From Gordonia hankookensis (lineage in GTDB: Bacteria; Actinomycetota; Actinomycetes; Mycobacteriales; Mycobacteriaceae), in contig NZ_JACWMS010000002.1 in assembly GCF_014673215.1 (NCBI RefSeq), positions 248,001-312,000 on the forward strand: a stretch of 64,000 nucleotides of DNA, in the 5' to 3' direction. How positions within the stretch are numbered: the stretch's first letter is position 1; each line of letters opens with the position of its first letter. The notes beneath the pieces were generated by a model. That model was not told the DNA's origin. It saw only the letters and a program-made list of their open reading frames with translations, and ran no database searches. Positions 1-8,338 of this stretch are shown one piece after another. The position numbers and the translations under genes are program-made.

Positions 1-470
1 GCCGCCGTGGTCCCGGAGGTGTAGATGATCACGGCAGGTGCATCGATGCCGTCAGACGGCCCGTCCGTGACGGAGGCCGGTGTGGTGGTTCGCGTCTGAT
101 CCAGCCACTGCTCGGTGGTGAGCGCCCGGAGACCGGCCTGCTCGAGGATCGAGACATGCTCGGGATCGGCAATCGCCAGGGCCGAGCGGTGATTCGCGAG
201 AAGGGCATCGAGTTGTTCACGCCCCAGCCGGTAGTTGACCGGCACCAACGGCACTCCGGCACGCGCCGCCGAGAACATCGCCACCGGAAAAGCCGGTCCG
301 TTCACCGCGAGATAGACAACTGCGTCGGCGCGCGCCCTCCGGATGACCTCCGCACCCGCGGTGGACATCGAACGTAGGTCCATCGCGGTGATCCCCGCGT
401 CCCGGGTACCCACGACGACCCGGTCCCCGAAGCCATCCGCGGCCATGTCCGACAACAACGCGATGTTCAT
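1..470 (-). CDS. Acyl-CoA synthetase (AMP-dependent ligase), N-terminal part
   Basis: An open frame starts with ATG at 470 and runs off the left edge, giving about 156 residues. It ends in the phosphate-binding motif IIYTSGTT of the ANL (acyl-CoA/aryl-CoA ligase) superfamily, preceded by the usual segment on reaching the substrate pocket (FPVAMFSAARAGVPLVPVNY). A GAGG stretch lies about 11 bases upstream of the start. Such enzymes activate a carboxylic acid as acyl-AMP and pass it to CoA in the cytoplasm. It is divergent from the SDR at 677 and close to acyl-CoA dehydrogenase and thiolase-like genes, so a steroid or side-chain acid is a plausible substrate, but the part that would decide specificity is outside the window. 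Confidence 0.85.
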   Translation of the reverse strand, partial: MNIALLSDMAADGFGDRVVVGTRDAGITAMDLRSMSTAGAEVIRRARADAVVYLAVNGPAFPVAMFSAARAGVPLVPVNYRLGREQLDALLANHRSALAIADPEHVSILEQAGLRALTTEQWLDQTRTTTPASVTDGPSDGIDAPAVIIYTSGTTA

Positions 471-586
471 CCGATACCTCAGTCCTCATCCCGGTTGGCG
501 CGCCGCCACACGACTCTCGCGCAGACGGTGACCGCGCCTCGTCACACGCTGATCGAGCCACGTCGTCCACTCTGCCCGACCGTCCG

Positions 587-612
587 ACATAGTTTAGATA
601 GTATTATAAGTC
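587..612. promoter_or_regulatory. AT-rich promoter island between divergent genes
   Basis: The 206-base gap between the ligase (start 470) and the SDR (start 677) contains an unusually AT-rich patch in otherwise GC-rich DNA, including TATTATAA near 602. GTCCGAC (582-588) and GTCAGAC (610-616) flank it. This is where divergent promoters are expected. The ACATAGTT beginning at 587 resembles the ACATAGTT of the palindrome at 6004, so the two GntR proteins nearby could act here; that is inference. Confidence 0.35.
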
Positions 613-676
613 AGACACAAGTGGAGGCCGCCCGCGTCGGCGGTCGAGAGCAGATGCACAGAGGGCGAGGATCAGC

Positions 677-1435
677 ATGGACATCGCAGGGAAATCGGCC
701 GTCGTCGTCGGCGGAGCATCCGGGATGGGTCGCGCGACCGCGCAGGCCCTGGCACAGGCGGGCGCGCGGGTCGCCATCCTCGATCGCGAGGGCAGCGATG
801 GCAAAGACCTCGCCACCGAGATCGGCGGAGTCTTCCATGCCACCGACATCACGGATTTCGACGGCATGGAGGACACACTCTCCGCCGCGGTGGCCGACCT
901 CGGCGGGCTCCACATCGCGGTCAACACCGCCGGCGGCGGCAAAGTACAGAAAACCCTGGGCCGCAACGGCCCTCATGACCTCGACATGTTCCGCCAGGTG
1001 ATCGATCTGAATCTGGTGGGGACCTTCAACCTGAACCGTCTGCAGGCTCTGCACATGAGCGTCAACGAACCGGTCGACGATGAACGAGGGGTCATCGTCA
1101 ACACCTCGTCCCTCGCGGCATTCGAAGGCCAGATCGGTCAGGTCGCCTACGCGGCCGCCAAGGCGGGGATCGCCGGCAGCGCTCTGGTGATGGCGCGCGA
1201 CCTCGGACCTCTCGGAATCCGGGTCCTCGCGATCGCGCCCAGCCTGTTCTCCACCGGCGCCACAGCGGCATTCACCGACGAGCAGGTGGCCCCACTGGTG
1301 AAGGATGCCGCCTTCCCCAAACGGATGGGACGGCCGGAGGAGTACGCGAAACTCGCGCTGGCAATCGTCGACAACCCGATGCTCAACGGCCAGTGCATCC
1401 GACTCGACGCCGGACAACGGTTCGCACCACGCTAG
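677..1435 (+). CDS. Short-chain dehydrogenase, HSD10-like
   Basis: A 252-residue classical SDR. The N-terminal cofactor site reads GGASGMG (about residues 12-18), followed by the NTAG-type motif (VNTAGGG) and the catalytic set of Ser in NTSSLA, then YAAAK. Length and the long '[17 protein letters not shown]' segment resemble HSD10 / 3-hydroxy-2-methylacyl-CoA dehydrogenases, which oxidise 3-hydroxyacyl-CoA thioesters or hydroxysteroids with NAD+. The start has GAGGA about 9 bases upstream. It stands alone on the plus strand, convergent with a GntR gene 10 bases downstream. Given the neighbours, a beta-oxidation-like or hydroxysteroid step is likely; the exact substrate cannot be read from sequence. 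Confidence 0.88.
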   Translation: MDIAGKSAVVVGGASGMGRATAQALAQAGARVAILDREGSDGKDLATEIGGVFHATDITDFDGMEDTLSAAVADLGGLHIAVNTAGGGKVQKTLGRNGPHDLDMFRQVIDLNLVGTFNLNRLQALHMSVNEPVDDERGVIVNTSSLAAFEGQIGQVAYAAAKAGIAGSALVMARDLGPLGIRVLAIAPSLFSTGATAAFTDEQVAPLVKDAAFPKRMGRPEEYAKLALAIVDNPMLNGQCIRLDAGQRFAPR

Positions 1436-1445
1436 CGCGGTGGCC

Positions 1446-2243
1446 TCAGTCCAGCAGATCCTGGACCCGGAGGTCTTCACGGCCGAGCATCACGAACTCC
1501 CGCGCAACGCCCATGTGCTTCTGCCAGTGGGCGGACGCCCCTGCACCGTCGCGGGCCCGCAGCAACTTGATGAAGCGTCGCTGGGATCGAACGAACAGCT
1601 TGTAGTTCGATTCATGTTGGGCACGACCGGAATCGAGGCGTTCCTTGGCAAACGCCACATGATTGCGTTCGAAGATCTCGTGCACCATGCCGGAGATCAG
1701 GGCCAGCGTCGGGCTTCCCGACAGCTGAACCATCCGCAGGTGGAAATCCGCTGCGGCGCGGCCCAGGTGGCCGGACGCGAACTCGGCGGGGACCACTTCG
1801 TCGACGAACTGCTCCAACTCGTCGAACGCCTCCTCGGGTCCCTCCTCCGCGAGCAAGCGGGCAGCCGTGGGCTCGACCGCCTCGAGCGCACGGTACACAT
1901 CGGCGACGGTTGCTCCGGACAACTCCAGCAGAAGCGACGCAGGGCGTGCGACCACCTCTGGACCGGGCACACACACCTTGGCTCCCGATCGTGAGCCGCG
2001 ACGGACCTCGACAAGTCGCTCTGCCTCGAGCACCCGGATCGCCTCGCGGAGCGTTGGCCGACTGACCGAGAAGAGCTCCATCAGCTCGGCTTCGTTCGGC
2101 AGGTGATCGCCGGCCTTGAGTTCGCCGTCGACGACCATCCCCCGCAACCTCCGGGCAACGAGCTCGGCGGTTTTCGGCGTCCGGATACCACGCTCGGCAT
2201 CATGGCGCGTCGCGAAGACCCGGACAGTCGAGTTGTCGGTCAC
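1446..2243 (-). CDS. GntR-family regulator, FadR/FCD type
   Basis: A 265-residue protein with an N-terminal winged helix (about residues 22-90; VSRPTLREAIRVLEAERLVEV is the recognition region in part) and a helical C-terminal FCD ligand domain. FCD regulators typically bind small organic acids or acyl-CoA and release DNA. The start is GTG at 2243 with a GGAGAGG stretch upstream. It lies next to the DUF35-thiolase gene on the same strand. A second, similar GntR gene (4091-4897) is in the same 4-kb block, so two related repressors may share control of this small operon. The ligand is unknown; a steroid side-chain CoA ester is a reasonable guess only. Confidence 0.88.
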   Translation of the reverse strand: MTDNSTVRVFATRHDAERGIRTPKTAELVARRLRGMVVDGELKAGDHLPNEAELMELFSVSRPTLREAIRVLEAERLVEVRRGSRSGAKVCVPGPEVVARPASLLLELSGATVADVYRALEAVEPTAARLLAEEGPEEAFDELEQFVDEVVPAEFASGHLGRAAADFHLRMVQLSGSPTLALISGMVHEIFERNHVAFAKERLDSGRAQHESNYKLFVRSQRRFIKLLRARDGAGASAHWQKHMGVAREFVMLGREDLRVQDLLD

Positions 2244-2274
2244 GTGGGGGTGTCCTCTCCAGTCGACAACGATT

Positions 2275-2285
2275 ACTTGTTAAGT
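2275..2285. promoter_or_regulatory. Candidate GntR operator upstream of the first gntR
   Basis: ACTTGTTAAGT is a small dyad (ACTT/AAGT around GTT) 32 bases upstream of the GntR start at 2243, followed by TACCTCACC. TTGGTTACCTTACC at 4043 has a similar look. The match is short, so this is tentative. Confidence 0.3.
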
Positions 2286-2340
2286 TACCTCACCAGCGCC
2301 ATTGACAGCGCCTGCCGGCGATCCGCGCCTCGTGTGGCGG

Positions 2341-3993
2341 TCAACTGCGGAGCAGGATCGCCCCCGAGGGGACACCTCCGCCGGACGTGACGACGGCCAG
2401 TCGCGCGTCGTCGACCTGGCGACCGTCCGCCTCCTGCCGCAGCTGCAGCACCGCCTCCCGGACGAACCCGTATCCGTGCAACCGGCCCGCGGAGAGCTGT
2501 CCACCATGTGGGTTGAGCGGCAGCCGCCCGCCGAGGGATATCGCACTCCCGTCACCGATGAAATCGGCTGCTCCGCCGGGTTCGCAGAAACCGAGCCCTT
2601 CCAGCCAGGAGAGCGCGTTGAAGGTGAAGCCGTCGTACAGGAGTCCGACGTCCACGTCCCCCGGCCCGAAATCGGTACGCGACCAGAGGTGCGCCGACGG
2701 GCCGAGACTCTGTGGGAGATGTGTCAACGTGCCCTGATCCCACGACAGCGTCTCCATGATCTGGGTACCCACCGCCTCGACGAACACCGGCGGATGCGGG
2801 CAGTCGAGCGCCGCGTCGACCGCCGAGACGATCACCGCGACCGCGCCGTCGACGGGCACGTCGCAGTCATAGAGCCCGAACGGGCTCGAGATCATCCGCG
2901 CGGAGAAATAGTCGTCGAGTGTGATCGGGTCCCGGTACACCGCTTCGGGGTTGGCTGCCGCATGTGTCCGTGCGGTGACCGCGATCCGACCGAGCGTCTC
3001 CCGACCACCACCGTAACGGTGGAAATAGTGGCTGGCGCACAGGGCGATCCAATTCGCCGCCGACATCGCGCCATACGGCGCACGGCCTTCCATCATCCCG
3101 GTCGCCCGCGCATTCGGCGTGTGCCACCGGCCCTCCCGGACCAGCGACGCATGGCTGGACTCCCACACGGTCCGATAACAGAGCACGTGGCGACACAGGC
3201 CTGCCGCGACGGCGAGCATCGCCGCGACGATCGAGCCGTTCTGGCCGGGGAACTCGTTGCCGCCGTTGACCCAGGTTGGCCGGATCCGGAGGATCTCCTC
3301 GACCGGCATGATCCCACCCTCGGTGAGCCCACCCGCGCTCGCGCCGCCGGGATAGGTCACCAGGCCGTCGATGTCATCGAACGTCAGGCCAGCATCGGCG
3401 ACCGCGGCCTCGCAGGCATCCACTGTCAGCGTCAGCGGGTCGACCATGAGCCTGCGCCCCACGCGTGACTGCCCGATCCCGGTGATCGCCACCGCCTCTT
3501 CGAACTTCGACGACGACGGGCTTGCGCGCAGACGCCCGGACAGGTCCTCCGGTTCCGGCACGGTCCCCCGGTCGGTGGCCTGCGGATCCAGTTCGAACAG
3601 CGGAATCCAGATGTCGTCGTCGGCCTTCTCGAAGGTCACCCGTACCCGTGACCCGATGCTCACATCGGCGGCGTCACAGCCGACGATGTTGGTGGTCAGT
3701 CGGACGGCCGGATCGTCGTCGAGTGCCACGATGGCGATGACATACGGCGGCGGAAAGGACGGCAACCATTGCTGGTGGTTCACCGTCAACCCCACCACCA
3801 CCGCGTGCCCCGACACCGCGACCATCTCGATATCGCGACTTCGGCAGTGCGGGCATGCCGCCGGCCGCGGATGGGTCAGTCGCGCACATCGTCCACAGCC
3901 GGCGACCCGCAGCACCCCGTCCGCACCGGATGCCCAGAACTCGGCGGAACGCAGTGTGGGCTGCGGCACAGGGCGTCCCGACGGACTGGTCAC
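2341..3993 (-). CDS. DUF35 OB-fold/zinc ribbon fused to a thiolase-like lipid-transfer protein
   Basis: A 550-residue two-domain protein. Residues 20-140 form a DUF35 module: a rubredoxin-like zinc ribbon with Cys33, Cys36, Cys47 and Cys50, then an OB-fold. Residues about 165-550 are a thiolase-superfamily domain of the Ltp/SCPx kind (ITGIGQSRVGRR at its start; SGGGVPSGAILL at its end). In the known steroid aldolase, the thiolase-like Ltp2 works with a DUF35 domain carried by ChsH2 as a separate chain, releasing propionyl-CoA by retro-aldol cleavage. Here both parts are on one chain, in reverse order. Its neighbours are an acyl-CoA dehydrogenase and GntR regulators on the same strand. I infer a retro-aldolase acting on a side-chain CoA thioester; a plain thiolase role is the alternative. 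Confidence 0.85.
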   Translation of the reverse strand: MTSPSGRPVPQPTLRSAEFWASGADGVLRVAGCGRCARLTHPRPAACPHCRSRDIEMVAVSGHAVVVGLTVNHQQWLPSFPPPYVIAIVALDDDPAVRLTTNIVGCDAADVSIGSRVRVTFEKADDDIWIPLFELDPQATDRGTVPEPEDLSGRLRASPSSSKFEEAVAITGIGQSRVGRRLMVDPLTLTVDACEAAVADAGLTFDDIDGLVTYPGGASAGGLTEGGIMPVEEILRIRPTWVNGGNEFPGQNGSIVAAMLAVAAGLCRHVLCYRTVWESSHASLVREGRWHTPNARATGMMEGRAPYGAMSAANWIALCASHYFHRYGGGRETLGRIAVTARTHAAANPEAVYRDPITLDDYFSARMISSPFGLYDCDVPVDGAVAVIVSAVDAALDCPHPPVFVEAVGTQIMETLSWDQGTLTHLPQSLGPSAHLWSRTDFGPGDVDVGLLYDGFTFNALSWLEGLGFCEPGGAADFIGDGSAISLGGRLPLNPHGGQLSAGRLHGYGFVREAVLQLRQEADGRQVDDARLAVVTSGGGVPSGAILLRS

Positions 3994-4042
3994 CCGATCT
4001 CCTCACTCCTGCGGTACAGATCACGCCCCTGAGTTATCTATC

Positions 4043-4056
4043 TTGGTTACCTTACC
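4043..4056. promoter_or_regulatory. Candidate GntR operator upstream of the DUF35-thiolase gene
   Basis: TTGGTTACCTTACC lies about 50 bases upstream of the start at 3993, between it and the second GntR gene. It contains GGT-T-ACC, a compact dyad compatible with GntR/FadR-type sites, and resembles the sequence at 2275-2290. Support is by similarity only. Confidence 0.28.
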
Positions 4057-4090
4057 CACCATGGCCGATTGACCATGCATGCGTTCCCGC

Positions 4091-4897
4091 TCAGTCGACG
4101 AGATCGACCAACGACCGCGGATCCTGATTCCGGTACGTGAGGCGGGCCGACCGCTGCAGGTGTGCGCGCCAATGCCGCTCGGCCTCGGCACCGTCGCGTG
4201 CCCGGACCAGGTCCAGCAGCTTCGAGTAGTCCCCGATCAGCTCCGAGGCCAGCTGTGGCGTACTCGGCCGGAAATTCACCGACCGGAGGCTCCGCCGATG
4301 GTGCGCCCGCAACATCTCGCCGAGCGCCCGGGCCTGCACAGCCAACGTGTTGTTGCCGCAGTGGTCGGCGATCGATTCGTGGAACTCGCGCGTCATGTCG
4401 ACCCACGCCGCATATGCGGAGTCCGTTGCGAAGCCGGTGTCGGCGACCTGCCGGAGATCATCGAGTAGAGCGTCGAGTTCGCGCAGCGCGCCTCGCGTAC
4501 GTCGTTCGGCCAGCAAACGCACGCAGATCGGTTCGAACTCCTGGCGCGCCTCCAGCAGATCCTTGAGGGTTGTCTGCTTGATCTGCAGGTAGTAGCCGAT
4601 CTGACGGGACACCACACCGAGGTCGGGCACCTGCACGCGCGGCCCGCCGCCCGCGCCGGTCACCACGACGATCAAGCCCTCGCTCTCGAGGATCCGGAAT
4701 GCCTCACGCAGCGTCGGCCTCGACACACCGAACTCCACCAGGAGTTCCCTCTCGGGCTTGAGCTTCGAGCCGGGGGCCAACTCGCCGCGAACGATCCTCC
4801 CGCGCAACCTGCCCGCGATCTGCTCGGCCGCCTTCGGCGCCCGTACCGCGCCGTCCACGGCCAGGGAGTCACGCACTCGGTCACGGTCGGATTGCAC
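4091..4897 (-). CDS. GntR-family regulator, FadR/FCD type
   Basis: I place the start at GTG 4897, which has a GGGAGC stretch just upstream and follows the dehydrogenase stop by 10 bases; a longer frame to 4984 would overlap that gene and adds a non-conserved tail. The product is 268 residues: a winged helix (VSRPTLREAFRILESEGLI region, about residues 45-70) and a C-terminal FCD domain with the His-containing segments expected for metal or acid binding (REFHESIADHCGN). The GG-rich stretch TGAGGGPRV follows the helix-turn-helix. It is likely translated with the upstream acyl-CoA dehydrogenase and may autoregulate the operon. Confidence 0.88.
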   Translation of the reverse strand: MQSDRDRVRDSLAVDGAVRAPKAAEQIAGRLRGRIVRGELAPGSKLKPERELLVEFGVSRPTLREAFRILESEGLIVVVTGAGGGPRVQVPDLGVVSRQIGYYLQIKQTTLKDLLEARQEFEPICVRLLAERRTRGALRELDALLDDLRQVADTGFATDSAYAAWVDMTREFHESIADHCGNNTLAVQARALGEMLRAHHRRSLRSVNFRPSTPQLASELIGDYSKLLDLVRARDGAEAERHWRAHLQRSARLTYRNQDPRSLVDLVD

Positions 4898-4907
4898 GCT
4901 CCCGATA

Positions 4908-5978
4908 CTAATCCGCTGCCACCACCTGCAGGTCGACGATGCGACGCCGATGATCGTCCACGGAACCGTCGAGGAGCTCGTCAACCTTGATCCGCCGGAT
5001 CATGAGGTGAACGTCGTGCTCCCAGGTGAATCCGATTCCGCCGTGGACCTGGAGCGCGAGCTGCGCGACATCGCTTGCGCTCTGACAGGCGAACGCGACA
5101 GCCGAGGACACCGCGCGAGCGCGCACCGTGGCATCGTCGCCGTCGAGCGCGAGCGCGGCCGCCCAGAGCGTCGAACGCGACGCCTCCACCGCGAGGGCCA
5201 TGTTGGCCAGGTGGTGCTTCACCGCCTGGAAAGAACCGATCGGTTTGTCGAATTGTGCTCTCTGGCCGGCATACTCGACAGCAAGGCCGAGGAGCCGATC
5301 GGCACAGCCGAGTGCATCGACGGCCCGGAATGTCGCCAGCTGGTCGGTGACGGTACCCACCGTGCCGGTCGGCATCGATGCCCAGTGTTCGGCCGCGATG
5401 CTGACGTCGATGTCGACGACCGCCCACGACCGAAGGAGATCGAGGGTGTCGCGCACCCGGATCTCGACGTCGCGAACGGGGATGACCGCCACGACATCAC
5501 CGCCGTCGGCCGTTTGTGCCACCAGCACGATGCGGTCGGCGTCGACCAAGCCCGTTGCCGGAGCGGTCGTCCCACGAATCCGGAGTCCATCACCCACCTG
5601 TTCGGCGTCGAGACGGCCCGACGTCGGCGGACGGACCGGGATGACGATCTCGTCACCGGCCGCGGCGGCCTCCCACGCCCGGTGTCCCATGGTTTCGAGC
5701 AGCCCCACGGCGATGGCCACCTCCGCGAGCGGCACCGGGCTGCCCGCCCACCCGTGCGCCTCCACGAGGACCAGGAGGTCGACGTTGGTCGCGCCGACCT
5801 CCTTGGTCAGCAACCCCGCGTAGCCGGCCTCGGTCACGTGCCTGCGCATGGTCGACGACACGGCGGCGGGTCCGTCGTCGATCGACGGTCGCCGCTCCAG
5901 GATCGGATCATGTTTCTGCAACCACGCACGCTCGGCGTCGGCCAGATCCTGCCGGTCGGTGCTCAGCGCGAAATCCAT
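4908..5978 (-). CDS. Acyl-CoA dehydrogenase subunit, steroid ChsE-like
   Basis: The start chosen is ATG 5978 (MDFALSTDRQ), 5 bases after a GGGAGGG ribosome site; five further in-frame residues upstream are unlikely to be used. The 356-residue product has the C-terminal ACAD signature with GSFQAVKHHLANMA and QVHGGIGFTWEHDVHL, as in the FadE subunits that oxidise steroid side-chain CoA thioesters. Many of these enzymes are alpha2beta2 heterotetramers made from two adjacent genes. Here only one subunit is present and no partner lies beside it, so it either works as a homomer or pairs with a subunit made elsewhere. It is the first gene of a minus-strand unit with a GntR gene and the DUF35-thiolase fusion. 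Confidence 0.88.
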   Translation of the reverse strand: MDFALSTDRQDLADAERAWLQKHDPILERRPSIDDGPAAVSSTMRRHVTEAGYAGLLTKEVGATNVDLLVLVEAHGWAGSPVPLAEVAIAVGLLETMGHRAWEAAAAGDEIVIPVRPPTSGRLDAEQVGDGLRIRGTTAPATGLVDADRIVLVAQTADGGDVVAVIPVRDVEIRVRDTLDLLRSWAVVDIDVSIAAEHWASMPTGTVGTVTDQLATFRAVDALGCADRLLGLAVEYAGQRAQFDKPIGSFQAVKHHLANMALAVEASRSTLWAAALALDGDDATVRARAVSSAVAFACQSASDVAQLALQVHGGIGFTWEHDVHLMIRRIKVDELLDGSVDDHRRRIVDLQVVAAD

Positions 5979-6003
5979 CGACCCTCCCGTCATCCGTTAT
6001 CAC

Positions 6004-6019
6004 ACATAGTTAACCATGT
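6004..6019. promoter_or_regulatory. Palindromic operator upstream of the acyl-CoA dehydrogenase
   Basis: ACATAGTTAACCATGT is a 16-base dyad with a single mismatched pair, centred on GTTAAC, 26 bases upstream of the start at 5978. Its position and symmetry fit a GntR operator controlling the acyl-CoA dehydrogenase-gntR-thiolase unit. Confidence 0.5.
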
Positions 6020-6063
6020 GACCGGGTGATGCGACACCTCTGGAATTGCGGAGGGTTCCCCGT

Positions 6064-6144
6064 ACGCGGGTCGACCATGCAGACGCGGGTCGTCGACCAC
6101 CCGCGTTCGACAGGCCGACCCGCGTTTGCTCGGACGACCCGCGT
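6064..6144. repeat. Cluster of five ACGCGGGT octamers, left flank
   Basis: The octamer ACGCGGGT or its complement occurs at 6064, 6083, 6099 (inverted), 6118 (inverted) and 6137 (inverted). The copies at 6083 and 6099 form a 24-base near-palindrome (6083-6106) that is repeated base for base at 7195-7218 on the other side of the gene at 6211. The function is unknown: protein-binding sites, a REP-like element or transfer boundaries are possible. Confidence 0.75.
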
Positions 6145-6169
6145 CAGTCGAGTTGATCCGCGTTCCGAT

Positions 6170-6185
6170 ATCGGTGGGCACCGAT
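6170..6185. promoter_or_regulatory. Short perfect inverted repeat before the AbiEi-like gene
   Basis: ATCGGT and ACCGAT flank GGGC, ending 25 bases before the ATG at 6211. No Shine-Dalgarno sequence is visible there, so this hairpin or dyad may be an operator near the transcription start. Confidence 0.35.
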
Positions 6186-6210
6186 CTCAGCGCTGCTGCG
6201 TCCTACGTTC

Positions 6211-7137
6211 ATGACACCCTTCCCCACCGATCGCCATGGCCTGATCCATCGCGCTGCCGTTCTGTCCGCCCACTTCTCGGCCGACGAGTACCGGCGTGCA
6301 CTGCACACCAAAGAGACCATCTCCGTCGGCCGAGGCGTGTGTGTACCCGCGGGCCAGCGGTCCCCCACCGAATGGCACCGGCTGAAGGCCGTCGCGGCGT
6401 CGGTCACGAGCGATGTCGCCGCGACCCTCAGCCACCAGTCGGCCGCAGCGATCCACGGAGTCGAGATGCTGAGACCGAACCTGCGCCGCATCCACATGAC
6501 CACCGGCTCGCCGGACGGCGGCTATCGAACCACCACTCAACATCGACATGTCGGCACCTTCGGCCCCGACGAGGTAGTCGAGATCGAGGGTCTCCGAGTG
6601 ACCTCCCTGGAACGCACCGCGGTCGACGTTGCCTGTTCGAGTCCCATGGGATTCGCCGGGGCGTTGGCTGTTTTCGATTCCGCGTTGCGCAAAGGCGCAG
6701 ACCGCGAGGTGATGGCGGGGCTACTCGGCAGCAGGCGGCGCGGCGCGGCGCACGCGAGGCGGGCACTGCACCACGCGGACGGACTGTCGGAGAATCCGGG
6801 CGAATCCTGGGGACGCGCCCAGATGATCGAGGCAGGTCTACCGGTCCCCCGACTTCAGCACGAGTTCCGTGGCACCGGCGCGAACGTCATCGCGCGCACC
6901 GACTATGACTGGGCCGGACTTCTGGTCGGTGAGTTCGACGGAAGGGTCAAGTACGAGAAGCTGGTCCGTCCCGGCGAGAGCACCTCCGACGTCGTCATCC
7001 GCGAGAAGGCTCGCGAAGACGCACTACGTCGACTCGGCATCGTGGTGGTGCGCTGGACCTGGTCCGACCTGGAGAACGGTCGCGTCGTGGGCGTCATCCG
7101 AGAGTGGTTGACCCGACTCGCCATCATCGCGGCGTGA
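6211..7137 (+). CDS. AbiEi-antitoxin-like protein with DUF559/endonuclease-like C-terminus
   Basis: A 308-residue protein. The first 200 residues resemble the AbiEi-type antitoxin fold found in many actinobacterial orphan proteins (an N-terminal winged helix, then VTSLERTAVDVACSS). The C-terminal 100 residues (GEFDGRVKYEK, then VIREKAREDALRRLG and VVRWTW) look like the core of a DUF559/PD-(D/E)XK nuclease-like domain, with D, E and K in the expected order. No AbiEii nucleotidyltransferase toxin is adjacent, so it is not a complete AbiE pair. No clear ribosome site precedes the ATG. It sits between the dehydrogenase unit and hsaEGF with no metabolic link, bracketed by clusters of the same octamer repeat. 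Gain by transfer is possible; its role is unknown. Confidence 0.75.
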   Translation: MTPFPTDRHGLIHRAAVLSAHFSADEYRRALHTKETISVGRGVCVPAGQRSPTEWHRLKAVAASVTSDVAATLSHQSAAAIHGVEMLRPNLRRIHMTTGSPDGGYRTTTQHRHVGTFGPDEVVEIEGLRVTSLERTAVDVACSSPMGFAGALAVFDSALRKGADREVMAGLLGSRRRGAAHARRALHHADGLSENPGESWGRAQMIEAGLPVPRLQHEFRGTGANVIARTDYDWAGLLVGEFDGRVKYEKLVRPGESTSDVVIREKAREDALRRLGIVVVRWTWSDLENGRVVGVIREWLTRLAIIAA

Positions 7138-7156
7138 TCGGCAGCAGGCGACGCAC

Positions 7157-7256
7157 ACGCGGGTGCTGTTGTGGGACGCGGGTCGTCGGGCCTCACGCGG
7201 GTCGTCGACCACCCGCGTGGGCCGAACCCACCCGCGCGAGAGAAGACGACCCGCGT
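7157..7256. repeat. Cluster of five ACGCGGGT octamers, right flank
   Basis: ACGCGGGT or its complement is at 7157, 7176, 7195, 7211 (inverted) and 7249 (inverted), with a near-copy at 7230. Positions 7195-7218 are identical to 6083-6106. The cluster fills the whole gap between the AbiEi-like gene and hsaF, so it also covers the expected terminator region of both convergent genes. Confidence 0.75.
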
Positions 7257-7264
7257 GTTGGCAC

Positions 7265-8338
7265 TCAGACGCCGGCGTTCGCGTCCTGCTTCTTCTTCAG
7301 TTCCAGCGCGATGTCTATGAGCTGATCCTCTTGGCCGCCGACGAGTTTGCGGTTGCCCGCCTCCAGCAGGATCTCGGCCGCCGACACGTTGTAGCGCTCG
7401 GCGTGCCCCTCGGCATGTTTCAGGAAGGAGCTGTAGCACCCGGCGTAGCCCATCATCATCGCCGAGCGGTCGACCAGACATTCCGACGGCATCGCCGGGC
7501 GTACCACGTCCTGGGCGGCGTCGGCGATCTTCATGAAGTCCACGCCCGTGGAGATGCCCAGCTTGTCGCACACCCCGACGAAGGCCTCGGTCGGCGTGTT
7601 GCCTGCACCCGCGCCGAATCGACGGATCGAGCCGTCGATCTGCTGCGCTCCGGCGCGGATCGCGTTGATGGAGTTGGCAACCGCGATGTCGAGGTTCTCG
7701 TGTCCATGGAAACCGATCTGGGCGTCGTCACCCAGCTCCGCGCGCAACGCCTGCACCCGAACGGTGACGTCTTCGAGCACCAACGCGCCGGCCGAGTCGA
7801 CAACGTAGACGCACTGGCAGCCCGCATCGGCCATGATCCGGGCCTGCTCGGCCAACTTCTCCGGCGGCTGCGAGTGGCTCATCATCAAGAAGCCGACCGT
7901 CTCCAGTCCGAGGTCGCGCGCCAGGCCGAAATGCTGGATCGACACATCGGCCTCGGTGCAGTGCGTGGCGATCCGGCAGATCTGCCCGCCGTTGTCCTGC
8001 GCGGCCCGGATGTCGTCCTTGGTCCCGAGGCCCGGCAGCATGAGAAACGCGATCTTGGCCTGCTTCGCCGTCTCGGCGGCAGCCTTGATCAGTTGCTGCT
8101 CAGGGGTTTTCGAGAATCCGTAGTTGAACGACGACCCGCCCAACCCGTCACCGTGGGTCACTTCGATCACCGGCACGCCCGAGGCATCGAGGGCCGCGAC
8201 GATATCGCGCACCTCCTGCTCGGTGAACTGATGCCGCTTGTGATGGCTGCCATCGCGCAACGACGAGTCGGTGATGCGGATGTCGAGGGTGTCGGAATAC
8301 TTGCGTGCGTTCGCCATCATATCGATTGCCGTGGTCAT
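7265..8338 (-). CDS. hsaF: 4-hydroxy-2-oxovalerate/oxohexanoate aldolase
   Basis: A 357-residue DRE-TIM metallolyase. It opens with [16 protein letters not shown], giving the catalytic Arg/Asp pair, and has the metal-binding [11 protein letters not shown] motif. It cleaves the 4-hydroxy-2-oxo acid from the steroid meta-cleavage route (and similar aromatic routes) to pyruvate and an aldehyde, which is channelled to the dehydrogenase HsaG with which it forms a complex. The ATG at 8338 overlaps the hsaG stop by four bases, as usual for this pair. In the same frame a longer open frame extends far upstream but only antisense-like residues are encoded there. The order hsaE-hsaG-hsaF matches M. tuberculosis Rv3536c-Rv3534c. 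Confidence 0.95.
   Translation of the reverse strand: MTTAIDMMANARKYSDTLDIRITDSSLRDGSHHKRHQFTEQEVRDIVAALDASGVPVIEVTHGDGLGGSSFNYGFSKTPEQQLIKAAAETAKQAKIAFLMLPGLGTKDDIRAAQDNGGQICRIATHCTEADVSIQHFGLARDLGLETVGFLMMSHSQPPEKLAEQARIMADAGCQCVYVVDSAGALVLEDVTVRVQALRAELGDDAQIGFHGHENLDIAVANSINAIRAGAQQIDGSIRRFGAGAGNTPTEAFVGVCDKLGISTGVDFMKIADAAQDVVRPAMPSECLVDRSAMMMGYAGCYSSFLKHAEGHAERYNVSAAEILLEAGNRKLVGGQEDQLIDIALELKKKQDANAGV

Noticed and set aside
4898-4984. Longer N-terminus for the second GntR protein
   Set aside because: It would overlap the acyl-CoA dehydrogenase end and adds a Trp-rich tail; GTG 4897 has a ribosome site and begins the conserved part.
6211-7137. Complete AbiE toxin-antitoxin system
   Set aside because: No AbiEii nucleotidyltransferase gene is adjacent on either side, so only an AbiEi-like single gene can be claimed.
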